This document shows, piece by piece, positions 8,035 through 16,248 of a DNA stretch of 64,000 bases. The translations under genes were made by a program, and so were the position numbers. This stretch comes from [Mycobacterium] stephanolepidis (lineage in GTDB: Bacteria > Actinomycetota > Actinomycetes > Mycobacteriales > Mycobacteriaceae). Location: assembly GCF_002356335.1 (NCBI RefSeq), contig NZ_AP018165.1, positions 1,302,001-1,366,000 of the forward strand. The letters run 5' to 3'. The first letter of the stretch is position 1, and every line of letters starts with the position of its first letter. The notes beneath the pieces were generated by a model that saw only the letters and a program-made list of their open reading frames with translations, was not told the origin of the DNA and made no database searches.

Positions 8035-9309
8035 ATGGCACAACCTCACGGCCTCGATGACGCGGTCCCGGAATCACCGCTACCCACCCCCTTCGCCTAT
8101 CCGCCGCTGGAACGCGGTGTGGAGCTGCTGCCGGGGGTGAATGGCTGGGCGCGCCCGGAGTTCCGCGGGGTGGTGCGCGTCTTCGCGCTTGCCTTTACCC
8201 GGTACCGCGTGGGCGGTGGCGCAATCTGTGTGTACGTGGACGGCGAACCCGTATTGGATCTGTGGGCCGGTCAGGCGCAGAAGGGGCAGGCCTGGACGCG
8301 GGATACGGCGCCGGTGATCTTCTCGGCGTCCAAGGGAGTCACCGCCACCATCATCCACAAACTGGTGGACCGCGGACTGCTTGAGTACAACGCCCCGGTC
8401 AGCCGGTACTGGCCCGAGTTTGCCGCTCATGGCAAGGGCGCGATCACGGTCGACGAGATTCTGTCGCATACGGCGGGGCTGTCGCGACTGACGGGTATCG
8501 CGCATAACTACGAGGAGATGTTCGACCCGGATCTGATGGCCGACCGGTTGGCCGCAGCGCCCGTCGACAGATATTTCGGCAAGCCCGCCTATCACGCGTT
8601 GTCCATCGGCTGGCTCATGGGACGGCTCGCCAAGGCTGTCACCGGTAAGGACCTCGAAGAGCTGTACCGCACCGAACTGGCCGAGCCACTGGGCGTCGAC
8701 GGTCTCCACATGGGTAGGCCGCCCAAGGGTGCGCCCTCTGAATCAGCGGCGCTCACACCGCATTTGGACAGGGTCGCACGGTCCGGCTTTATCCGTCGGA
8801 CGGCTCCGCCGGTCATGGGGATGCTCGACAGGATGCCCGGGGCCAAGGGTGCGGCTTCCACGCTGTACCAGCCGGGTGCCGAGATGCTGCTGGCCGACGA
8901 CGGGCATGCGAGTGCTCCGGTGATGGATCTGCGGTGCGGAGCCGGCAGCGCCTGCTGTACCGCACCCGCGCTGGCCAAGCTTTACGCGGCCCTGGCGGGC
9001 GACGGGAGCGTTGACGGAACACGATTGCTCTCGCCCGAAGTCACCCAGGGCCTCGGACGCAAGAACAGCTACCAGATAGACCACACGCTCGGGATACCGA
9101 TGGGCTGGCACCGCGGATATCACTCCCTGGTGGCGCCGGTGATCGGTGGCGGCTTCGGGCATATCGGCGCGGGTGGCTCCTTCGGCTGGGCCGATCAGAA
9201 GCGCAGGATCTCCGTTGCCATCGTGCACAACCGGCTGCCGACCACGATGGTCTTTGACCAGACGATCATCGGCACCTTCTTGCCGTCGATCATCCGCGCG
9301 GCGCGCTAG
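8035..9309 (+). CDS. Serine hydrolase, beta-lactamase/class C-like esterase family (copy 2)
   Basis: 424-aa paralogue of the preceding gene, alignable over its whole length. It has the same SxxK (SASK in VIFSASKGVTATI), the tyrosine motif KPAYHALSIGW and the GFGHIGAGGSFGWADQ motif, so both copies look catalytically intact. A short AGSACC insertion in the middle (RCGAGSACCTAPALAKL) distinguishes it. ATG 8035 is chosen because it aligns with copy 1; the open frame upstream starts at 8002 within the promoter-like sequence. The 105-base gap between the copies holds an independent promoter-like palindrome, so separate transcription is possible. The stop lies 27 bases from the convergent dehydrogenase stop. 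Confidence 0.85.
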   Translation: MAQPHGLDDAVPESPLPTPFAYPPLERGVELLPGVNGWARPEFRGVVRVFALAFTRYRVGGGAICVYVDGEPVLDLWAGQAQKGQAWTRDTAPVIFSASKGVTATIIHKLVDRGLLEYNAPVSRYWPEFAAHGKGAITVDEILSHTAGLSRLTGIAHNYEEMFDPDLMADRLAAAPVDRYFGKPAYHALSIGWLMGRLAKAVTGKDLEELYRTELAEPLGVDGLHMGRPPKGAPSESAALTPHLDRVARSGFIRRTAPPVMGMLDRMPGAKGAASTLYQPGAEMLLADDGHASAPVMDLRCGAGSACCTAPALAKLYAALAGDGSVDGTRLLSPEVTQGLGRKNSYQIDHTLGIPMGWHRGYHSLVAPVIGGGFGHIGAGGSFGWADQKRRISVAIVHNRLPTTMVFDQTIIGTFLPSIIRAAR

Positions 9310-9336
9310 CGCCACACGGATGATCGACCCGGGTCG

Positions 9337-10170
9337 TTACTTGGTGGGCTTGGGCATGACGAAACGCGTCACCAGCGAGAAGATGTCCTGGTAGCGCGCC
9401 CCGGTGATCCGAACGACCACATCGAGGATCTTGGCATCGGGCCCGACGAGTACGCGTGGCTTCTTCTTGCGTACGGCGGTCAGGATGATGCGTGCCGCGG
9501 CCTCGGGGCTGGTGTTCGCGAGGTACTTGTCGAACAATGCGGCCCCGGCCTTGACGTCGTAGCCCTCTGCGGCGGTGGAGTTGCGTGCGATGGCGGTCTT
9601 GATGCCGCCGGGGTGCACGCAGGTGACCGCGACCGGCTTCTTGCCGATGATCATTTCCTGGCGCAGCGACTCGGTGAAGCCGCGTACCGCGAACTTGGCC
9701 GAGTTGTAAGCACTTTGGCCCGGCATGGACAGCACGCCGAACAGGCTGGAAACGTTGACGACGTGACCGTCGCCGGAGGCGATCAGGTGCGGCAGGAAGG
9801 CCTTGGTGCCGTTGACCACGCCCCAGAAGTCGACGTCGATGATCCGCTCGATGTCCTTGAACTGGCTTTCCTCTACCTCGCCCTGATAGGCGATGCCGGC
9901 GTTGTTGTAGATCTGGTTGACCTTGCCGAAGTGCTCCTTGATGGCATCGGCGTAGAGCAGGAAGGCTTCGCGCTCAACGACATTGAGGCGATCGGCGCGA
10001 ACATCCGCGCCCAGGGCCTTGACCTGGCGTTCGGTCTCTGCCAGGCCTTCGGCATCGACATCGCTGATGGCCACCTTGGCGCCAGAGCGTGCGAGTTCCA
10101 CCGCCAGGGCACGTCCGATTCCCGAACCCGCACCGGTCACCACGGCCACCTTGCCGCTGAAGCCTTCCAT
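9337..10170 (-). CDS. Short-chain dehydrogenase/reductase, Rv1245c-like (copy 1)
   Basis: 277-aa classical SDR. The cofactor motif TGAGSGIG is at residues 13-20, NNAG near 89-92, the catalytic serine in VVNVSSLFGV, and the YxxxK motif is YNSAK. SDVD after beta-strand 2 indicates an acidic residue, and therefore probable NAD(H) preference. ATG 10170 has AGGAG about 7 bases upstream on the minus strand. The sequence follows M. tuberculosis Rv1245c throughout. It lies 45 bases downstream of a very similar second copy in the same orientation. Substrate unknown. Confidence 0.88.
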   Translation of the reverse strand: MEGFSGKVAVVTGAGSGIGRALAVELARSGAKVAISDVDAEGLAETERQVKALGADVRADRLNVVEREAFLLYADAIKEHFGKVNQIYNNAGIAYQGEVEESQFKDIERIIDVDFWGVVNGTKAFLPHLIASGDGHVVNVSSLFGVLSMPGQSAYNSAKFAVRGFTESLRQEMIIGKKPVAVTCVHPGGIKTAIARNSTAAEGYDVKAGAALFDKYLANTSPEAAARIILTAVRKKKPRVLVGPDAKILDVVVRITGARYQDIFSLVTRFVMPKPTK

Positions 10171-10215
10171 AGATGTCTCCTTGTTAGACGACTGTCAAAT
10201 AGTCAGAGTAGTGGG

Positions 10216-11046
10216 TCAGTGGGAGCGTTTGGGCATCAAGAATCGCTCGACGAGAACGAACAGATCCTGGTAGCGCGCGCCGGTCAGCCGAACCAGGAAG
10301 TCGATCACCTTGGCATCGGGCCCGACGAGTACGCGCGGCTTCTTCTTGCGAACGGCGGTGAGGATGATCCGGGCCGCCGCCTGCGGACTGGTGCGTGCGA
10401 CCCGATCGAACAACTTCGCGAACTGTGCGTGGTCATAGCCCTCGGCCATGGTGGCGTTGCGGGCCACGTTGGTTTTGACGCCGCCGGGGTGCACGCAGGT
10501 GACCGCGACCGGCTTCTTGCCGATGATCATTTCCTGGCGCAGTGATTCGGTGAAGCCTCGTACCGCGAATTTTGCTGCGTTGTAAGCACTTTGGCCGGGA
10601 GCCCCCATGATGCCGAAGATGCTGGAGACGTTGACGACGTGACCGTCGCCGGAGGCGATCAGATGTGGCAGGAAGGCCTTCGTGCCGTTGACCACGCCCC
10701 AGTAGTCGACATCGATGATCCGCTCGATGTCCTTGAATTCGCTGACTTCCAGGTCGCCGTGGAAGTCGATGCCGGCGTTGTTGTAGATCTGGTTGATCTT
10801 GCCGAAGTGCTCTTTGACGACGTCGGCGTAGAGCAGGAAGGCTTCGCGTTCGGCGACGTTCAGCCGATCGGAGCGAACCTCCGCGCCCAGGGCCTTGATC
10901 TGACGTTCGGTCTCGGCGAGGCCCTCGTTGTCGATATCGCTGATGGCAACCTTGGCGCCCGAGCGCGCGAGTTCCACCGCCAGTGCTCGTCCGATTCCCG
11001 AACCCGCACCGGTGACCACGGCCACCTTGCCGCTGAAGCCATCCAT
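10216..11046 (-). CDS. Short-chain dehydrogenase/reductase, Rv1245c-like (copy 2)
   Basis: 276-aa SDR, a near-duplicate of the neighbouring gene. Motifs are TGAGSGIG at residues 13-20, SDID after beta-2, NNAG, and YNAAK in place of YNSAK. The two differ mostly in the substrate-side segments: DFHGDLEVSEF against AYQGEVEESQF, and the region before the C-terminal helix. This is what one expects when paralogues diverge in specificity. ATG 11046 is preceded by AGGAG on the minus strand. The DNA of the two copies is alike enough for recombination between them to be plausible. Confidence 0.88.
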   Translation of the reverse strand: MDGFSGKVAVVTGAGSGIGRALAVELARSGAKVAISDIDNEGLAETERQIKALGAEVRSDRLNVAEREAFLLYADVVKEHFGKINQIYNNAGIDFHGDLEVSEFKDIERIIDVDYWGVVNGTKAFLPHLIASGDGHVVNVSSIFGIMGAPGQSAYNAAKFAVRGFTESLRQEMIIGKKPVAVTCVHPGGVKTNVARNATMAEGYDHAQFAKLFDRVARTSPQAAARIILTAVRKKKPRVLVGPDAKVIDFLVRLTGARYQDLFVLVERFLMPKRSH

Positions 11047-11141
11047 GACTACTCCTGACAGATTTACGTTGCGACGCTGACGTCAATCAGTGAGGGTAAT
11101 GGATGGTGGCGCGGCGTGGTCGGGTGCCGGGCAGGTGAGGG

Positions 11142-11783
11142 TCAGGCCTTGAGGCCAACGCATATCCAGTCGACCGACACCAGGGGTGGCGTGAACGGGC
11201 GTTCCACCGGGCGATGCACGACGACGTCGAACCCGGCACGCGAGAACAGCCGCTCCATTTCGCGGGCTGTGGGAAAGTGCGCCGGTCCGCGTTCCCCGGT
11301 TCCGCGTCGCATCCAGCGGCGCTCCCTCGGGCAGATCGTGGCGACCGACACCATGCCGCCGGGGGCGAGCACTCGATAGAACTCTGCCAGAGCGGCGGGC
11401 TGATCGAAGAAATGGAATGCCGACGTTGTGACGACCGCGTCGAGAGCACCGTCCTCGAATGGAAGCTGCTCCGCGGGTGCCTTCCTCCACTGGACGTCGG
11501 TGGTCCGTGCGCGTGCCTTGGCGAGCATGCCATCGGACATGTCGATCCCGAAGACGGATGGTTGGTGAAGCTCGGATTGAATTCGTGACGCCAGTATTCC
11601 TGTACCACAGGCAATATCGGCAATCCGTCGAGCGCCGTGTGCGCGTAGTTGCCTAATGGTGTCGTTTTGCGCGGGGCTGTAGATGTGGCGTTGCACGAGC
11701 GGGAAGTTGTACACCTTCGACATCACGGTCCAATACCGCGTGACCAGATTATTGAGTGAACGCCGTGGGGCGATGGCAGTCAT
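11142..11783 (-). CDS. Class I SAM-dependent methyltransferase
   Basis: 213-aa methyltransferase of the UbiE/Methyltransf_11 type. Motif I is IADIACGTGILASRI (about residues 54-68), an acidic residue ends beta-2 in VFGIDMSDGML, and motif II/III are LDAVVTTSAFHFF and RVLAPGGMVSVAT. No membrane segment is visible. The target is unknown; small lipophilic substrates or quinone-like molecules are common in the family. It is transcribed away from the PucR-type regulator, with a 243-base divergent gap that must hold promoters for both. It does not overlap the dehydrogenases downstream, so operon membership is uncertain. Confidence 0.82.
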   Translation of the reverse strand: MTAIAPRRSLNNLVTRYWTVMSKVYNFPLVQRHIYSPAQNDTIRQLRAHGARRIADIACGTGILASRIQSELHQPSVFGIDMSDGMLAKARARTTDVQWRKAPAEQLPFEDGALDAVVTTSAFHFFDQPAALAEFYRVLAPGGMVSVATICPRERRWMRRGTGERGPAHFPTAREMERLFSRAGFDVVVHRPVERPFTPPLVSVDWICVGLKA

Positions 11784-12026
11784 CGTTGAAACCTAGGATC
11801 GGCGCCCGCGGAAGGTCGGTGACTCGTCCTGATCTTTGTGAAAGATACGAGGCCCACGCCCGAAAGCTATGACCGGCCCCAATAACCGGCGAACCGGTGC
11901 GGTGAACCTTCGAGCAAACCTCCCAACTCGGGTACAGGACGGTAGGGTGCGCAAGGGTCTCACGGATGTGATCGGTGAGGGATACGGGTATTCCACGATG
12001 CAGTGGGAGAAGGTTGGAGTCCGCTG

Positions 12027-13211
12027 ATGACGGCGTCACTCAGTGATCGGTTCATGCGTCGGCTGCCGGAGACGGCGCGCCGCGCGGTGGACTGCTTCGC
12101 TTCCGAGGTGCCGTACTACGGAATGCTGCCGCGCGAGGTTCTCGACGGCGAGATCACCGAGTTCACCAAGCAGCACTTCCGAATCTTCTCTCGGGTGATG
12201 CTGGAATCGCGGGCGCCCACCGAAGACGAATTCGCGGTGTCGATCCTGGCTGCGTCCCGGCGCGCGCAGGAGGACATCCCGCTTCCGGCGATCCTGGCCG
12301 TCTACAACGTCGCCGCACGGGTCGGCATAGAGACACTCCGGGAGCTGGCCACCCCCGACGAGTTCGATCAGGTATTGACCATCAGCATGCAGGTGCAGCG
12401 ATATCTGCAACTGATGCTTCCTGCCGTAACCGCCGCGTATCTCGAAGAGCGCCAAGGTCTTTACAGTGCGACAACCGAGGCCCGGCGCGATCTCTTCGAT
12501 GCTTTGGTCAAGGGGGAGCCGTGGACCGACGCCGCTGAACGCGCCAGTGTCACGCTCGCACTGTCGTACAACGTGCTGTTCCTGTACATGCCCGAACCCG
12601 CGGCCAACACCGTGGTGGCGCGCAGACGTGCGCACCTGGTGCAGGACATCGTCGACGAGCGTGCACGCGAACCCGTGCTCACCTCCCTGGACGGCCGTGG
12701 CGGCACCATCTTGCTGCCTGCGGTGGGTGCGGTGGAGTCGCTGCTGCCCTTGTTCTCCGAGGTGGCCGGGGGACCGGTCACGCTCGGAGTCGCCGATGCG
12801 ACCGACCCCGATGAGATCGCCGCCGCAGCGGATGAAGCACGCGAATTGGCTTTACTCGCATTACGGCTCGGTCGAGCGCCGGGTGCGTACCGGCTCTCCG
12901 ATCTGCTGTTGGAGTACCAGATCACTCGCCCGGGGAGAGCCCGAGAGTTACTTGCCGCCACCATCCAGCCACTCGCGGCCCACCCGCACTTGCAGCAGGC
13001 ACTCAGTGCGTATCTGCAACACGAGCACGGGCGGCAGCTCGCGGCCAAATCGCTGCATGTGCATCCGAATACCCTCGACTATCGGTTGCGCCGCGTCGCC
13101 GAACTCACCGGCCTGGATCCCGCGCAGCCTTCTGCCGCACGGACATTGGCGGCGGCCCTACTGGCGGTCAGAACCTCCGGAGGTATGCCGTCACAGTCGT
13201 CCGGCAAGTAG
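12027..13211 (+). CDS. PucR/CdaR-type transcriptional regulator
   Basis: 394-aa DNA-binding regulator. The N-terminal 150 residues form a helical domain (RsbRD-N-like), the middle carries a degenerate GGDEF-like CdaR region, and the C-terminal helix-turn-helix is HVHPNTLDYRLRRVAELTGLD, typical of the PucR C-terminal domain. ATG 12027 with an upstream GGAG is chosen over the in-frame GTG at 12003. Its end overlaps the convergent lipase gene by 21 bases. The lipase pair and the methyltransferase are the obvious candidate targets by position only; no binding site is demonstrated. Confidence 0.83.
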   Translation: MTASLSDRFMRRLPETARRAVDCFASEVPYYGMLPREVLDGEITEFTKQHFRIFSRVMLESRAPTEDEFAVSILAASRRAQEDIPLPAILAVYNVAARVGIETLRELATPDEFDQVLTISMQVQRYLQLMLPAVTAAYLEERQGLYSATTEARRDLFDALVKGEPWTDAAERASVTLALSYNVLFLYMPEPAANTVVARRRAHLVQDIVDERAREPVLTSLDGRGGTILLPAVGAVESLLPLFSEVAGGPVTLGVADATDPDEIAAAADEARELALLALRLGRAPGAYRLSDLLLEYQITRPGRARELLAATIQPLAAHPHLQQALSAYLQHEHGRQLAAKSLHVHPNTLDYRLRRVAELTGLDPAQPSAARTLAAALLAVRTSGGMPSQSSGK

Positions 13212-14507
13212 CTTCACCACTGCCACGATCTGTCGGAGGTACATGATCAGGGCGCGTGTCGAGAGGACCGTGGATAACACGGTCCGGACATCGGGTCGCG
13301 TGGGTAATGTCTTGCCGCGCATGCGTTCATCAAGCCAGCCGAGCGCGTCATGGCCGCCGGACAGTAACAAGAAGACGCGGTCGCTGGCACGGTCGCGCCG
13401 GTAGGTGACCTGTGCGCCACCGGCGATGTAGTCCTCGGCGAGCTGGTCCGTGCTGGAAACCGGCAACAAGACATCGTGGATCGAGTGGTAGAGATAGATC
13501 GGTGCGGTCGGGGTGCGCAGCCCCAGCGTCATCGCGTCGGTGAGGGCGGCTATTTCCGGGGTGTCCATCACCTCTTCGAGCGGGCGATCGAAGATCCTGT
13601 TGAAGTTGAGAAATGGCCAGTACAGCAGCGCCTGGATGACGGTAAGACGCTCGGCCTTCTCGACCATCCGGCGGCCTCTTTTGGTGAGGTGCTTCTGCAG
13701 AAAATCCTGGATGGATGGGCTCACCCGCATCATTGCCGCCAGCACGATGATGATGAGGCCCGACGAGTACTGGCCACTGAGCTGGTGCATGAGGGGTCCG
13801 GGTTGGGGTGCGGGCGCACCGATCAACGCCCCGACCAGGTTGAGTTCGGGCGCGTACTCACCGGCGAGTTCGGCGGCCCACGCGGTGGCGTTACCGCCGG
13901 CTGAGTAGCCCCACACCGCGGTTGGTGTGTGGTTGGTCAGGCGCGGGATGCCGTCCTCGCCCGAAGCGGCAATGGTGGCGCGCAGCGCGTCCAGCACGTG
14001 GTAGCCGGGTTGTTTGGGCGCCATCCAGAGGCCCTTCGGGCCCTCATGATCGCTGATGGTGACGATCCACCCTCGTTGGAGCGCGGCAACCGCCAGCAGA
14101 AACTCGTTCTGCGACTGGTTGATACCGAAGGTGCGGTGCTGCAGGTAATAGGAGGGGAACCTCTTGGGGGTGACGGCGTCGATCGCGCTCTGGAAGGCCA
14201 GCAGCGGAGATTCCGATGTCGCGTTCTTGGGGACGAGCACCGTGGTCACCGTGGTCTCCGGCGCCCCGTGCAGGTCGGTGCTGCGATAGAGCACCTGCCA
14301 GGCATGCAGCTTCAGCGGGAAGAGCCCGAAGAAGCCGATCTGAACTCGCCGGCGGCGCAGGGGTGTTCCGGGTGCGGCCTTCTCCCAGCCGTCGGCGGGA
14401 CGGAAGAACGGGTCCTGTGGCGACGGTAGTGGCTTGCCAAGTTGCATCGGCCAGGCCTCGACTGGCTGGGTCGCCGGGGCCGACGTGGGCGCAGTGCCGG
14501 CTGTCAT
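13191..14507 (-). CDS. Secretory-lipase (LIP) family alpha/beta hydrolase
   Basis: 438-aa hydrolase of the family that includes Candida secreted lipases and mycobacterial relatives. The nucleophile elbow is GYSAGG in VWGYSAGGNATAWAAE, the acid is probably in the YHSIHDVLLPVSS block, and the histidine in LLSGGHDALGWL near the end. The open frame continues to 14795, but ATG 14507 has AGGAG six bases upstream and matches the start of the downstream paralogue (MTA-T-P); the proposed product has exactly the paralogue's length. No clear signal peptide follows that start, so secretion is unproven. It probably hydrolyses ester lipids. Confidence 0.85.
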   Translation of the reverse strand: MTAGTAPTSAPATQPVEAWPMQLGKPLPSPQDPFFRPADGWEKAAPGTPLRRRRVQIGFFGLFPLKLHAWQVLYRSTDLHGAPETTVTTVLVPKNATSESPLLAFQSAIDAVTPKRFPSYYLQHRTFGINQSQNEFLLAVAALQRGWIVTISDHEGPKGLWMAPKQPGYHVLDALRATIAASGEDGIPRLTNHTPTAVWGYSAGGNATAWAAELAGEYAPELNLVGALIGAPAPQPGPLMHQLSGQYSSGLIIIVLAAMMRVSPSIQDFLQKHLTKRGRRMVEKAERLTVIQALLYWPFLNFNRIFDRPLEEVMDTPEIAALTDAMTLGLRTPTAPIYLYHSIHDVLLPVSSTDQLAEDYIAGGAQVTYRRDRASDRVFLLLSGGHDALGWLDERMRGKTLPTRPDVRTVLSTVLSTRALIMYLRQIVAVVKLLAGRL

Positions 14508-14838
14508 CTGGCTCCTGTCCTCGCTCTTGTCATCCCGGGTGAATCGATGGGCTGTGCTGATGCCCGAAGAAGAATCAGGGGATTCGCGCAGCGTATTCAA
14601 CAAGAATGATTCGTGGCAACGAATCGACGTTGAATCGGGGTTACCCACCAAGGCGCTAGTTCGACCTTGTGGTTCATCACCGATTAGGCAAACGGCCGAA
14701 GTCAACCTCGAGACCATTCTCAGGATACACGGGCCGACATCATTGCTGTCCAGAGGGTTGCTGGCGAGGAATGCTGCAACCCAAAATGAACACACTGGTT
14801 AATTTCTCGACGCAAAGGACGGGCCACTGATGCGGTAC
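14508..14838 (-). promoter_or_regulatory. Inter-lipase region with shared upstream motif and inverted repeat
   Basis: 331 bases without a convincing gene. GCGCAGCGTATTCAACA (14586-14602) recurs with one change at 16158-16174, directly before the second lipase, so it is probably a promoter element or the product of an ancient duplication. Beside it lies GATTCGT (14608-14614) / ACGAATC (14619-14625), a perfect 7-bp inverted repeat with a 4-base loop. Transcription would run leftward. Confidence 0.4.
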
Positions 14839-16155
14839 CTACAGGCGCCCGACGAACAGCTTCAGGATTCCCCATTGCCAGCGCAGCTGGCTCCGCACGG
14901 CGCGGAAGTTCAATGACGTCGATATCACGGTGCGGACGTCCGGTTCGGGCGGCAAGGGTCTGCCCGCTAACCGCGCAGCCAACCACCCGAGGGCGTCACT
15001 GCCGCCGAGCAGGGCGAGCAGGATGTGCTCGGTGGTCCGGTCGCGCCGGTAGGTGACATGCGTGCCGCCCTCGATGTAGTCCCGTGCCAGCCTGTCGGAG
15101 GCCGTGATCGGTAGCAGCTGGTCATGGACGGCGTGGTACAGGTAGACCGGTGCGCCGGGTGTGCGTTGCCCCAGACGCATTTCCTCGGTGATGGAGCTGA
15201 GTTCGGGAGCATTCATCAATTCCTCGACGGGCCGATCGACGAGCATGTCGAAGTTCTTGAAGGGTCACCGTATGGCCGATTCGACCAGGCCCACCTCCGC
15301 CGCTTTGGTGATGATCTGACGGCCACGCCGGTTCAGGTGCCCGCCGAGGAATTCGCGTGCACTCGGGTGCGCTCGCATCATCGCGGCCAGCACCGGTGGG
15401 ATGAGTCCCGAGGCGAATCTGCCGCTGTGTTTTTGCACCAGCGCGCCCGGCTGGGCTGCGGGAGCGCCGAGTAGAGCTCCGACGACATTGAGTTCTGGTG
15501 CGTAGACAGGCGCCATTTCGGCCGCCCAGGTGCTCGCCGTCCCGCCTCCGGAATATCCCCAGAATCCGACGGGGACATCGACGGGGAGCTGGGGTATGCC
15601 GTGCGTGCCACTGGCGTTCAAGGTAGCTCGCACACCGTCCAGCACGTGATACCCCGGCTGCCGGGCCACCATCCATAGTCCTTGTGGCCCTTCGTGATCA
15701 CTCACCGAAACGATCCAACCGCGGGCGAGTGCTGCCACCATCAACAGTAGTTCGTTCTGGGTCTGGTTGAGCCCGAACGTATGCGGAAGCAGGCCATAGG
15801 AGGGGAACGCACGCGGGGATACCGCGTCGATGGCGCATTGGTAGGCCAGAATCGGCGACGTCTCATGTGCATCGCGGGGAACCAATACCGTCGTGACGGT
15901 GGTCTCAGGCGCGCCGTGGAGATCTGTCGTGCGGTAGAGCAGGTGCCAGGCCTGCAGGCGCAGGGGGATGACCCCGAACAGTGCAATCCGAGCTTTCCTG
16001 CGCCGCAACAGACTTCCGGGCAGTGTGTTTTCCCAGCCGGACGGAGGGCAATAGAACGGGTCCTCGGGTGAGGGCCTGGGCTTACCGCTGAGCGGTGGCC
16101 ATTCCTCCACCGGCAGTGTTATGGGTTCGATTGCGGGTGCGGTCTTGGCCGTCAT
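14839..16155 (-). pseudogene. LIP-family lipase paralogue interrupted by in-frame TGA
   Basis: Second lipase, 439 codons from ATG 16155 and the same length as the intact neighbour. The nucleophile elbow GYSGGG (GFWGYSGGGTASTWAAE) and the YHAVHDQLLPITAS and LLGGSDALGWL blocks are present. A TGA stop at 15267-15265 breaks the frame after ESAIR, while the downstream codons continue in the same frame with PFKNFDMLVDRPVEELM. The paralogue reads YWPFLNFNRIFDRPLEEVM there, so the stop replaces the conserved Trp codon TGG by a single G-to-A change. The C-terminal third with the catalytic histidine would be lost. It is either a recent pseudogene or a base-calling error. Confidence 0.85.
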
Positions 16156-16207
16156 TGGCGCAGCGTATTGAACACGCGCGCAACGGGACAGAGGTCCAAG
16201 AATGAAT

Positions 16208-16235
16208 CAGGCCCGCCCCCTAAGGGGCGGGCCTG
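16208..16235 (-). terminator. Intrinsic terminator after kgd
   Basis: A perfect 12-bp G+C-rich stem CAGGCCCGCCCC (16208-16219) / GGGGCGGGCCTG (16224-16235) with a CTAA loop lies 13 bases after the kgd stop. On the minus strand it is followed by the T-rich ATTCATTCTT. It stops kgd transcription and could also act in the other orientation. Confidence 0.85.
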
Positions 16236-16248
16236 ACCTTGGGTTCAA

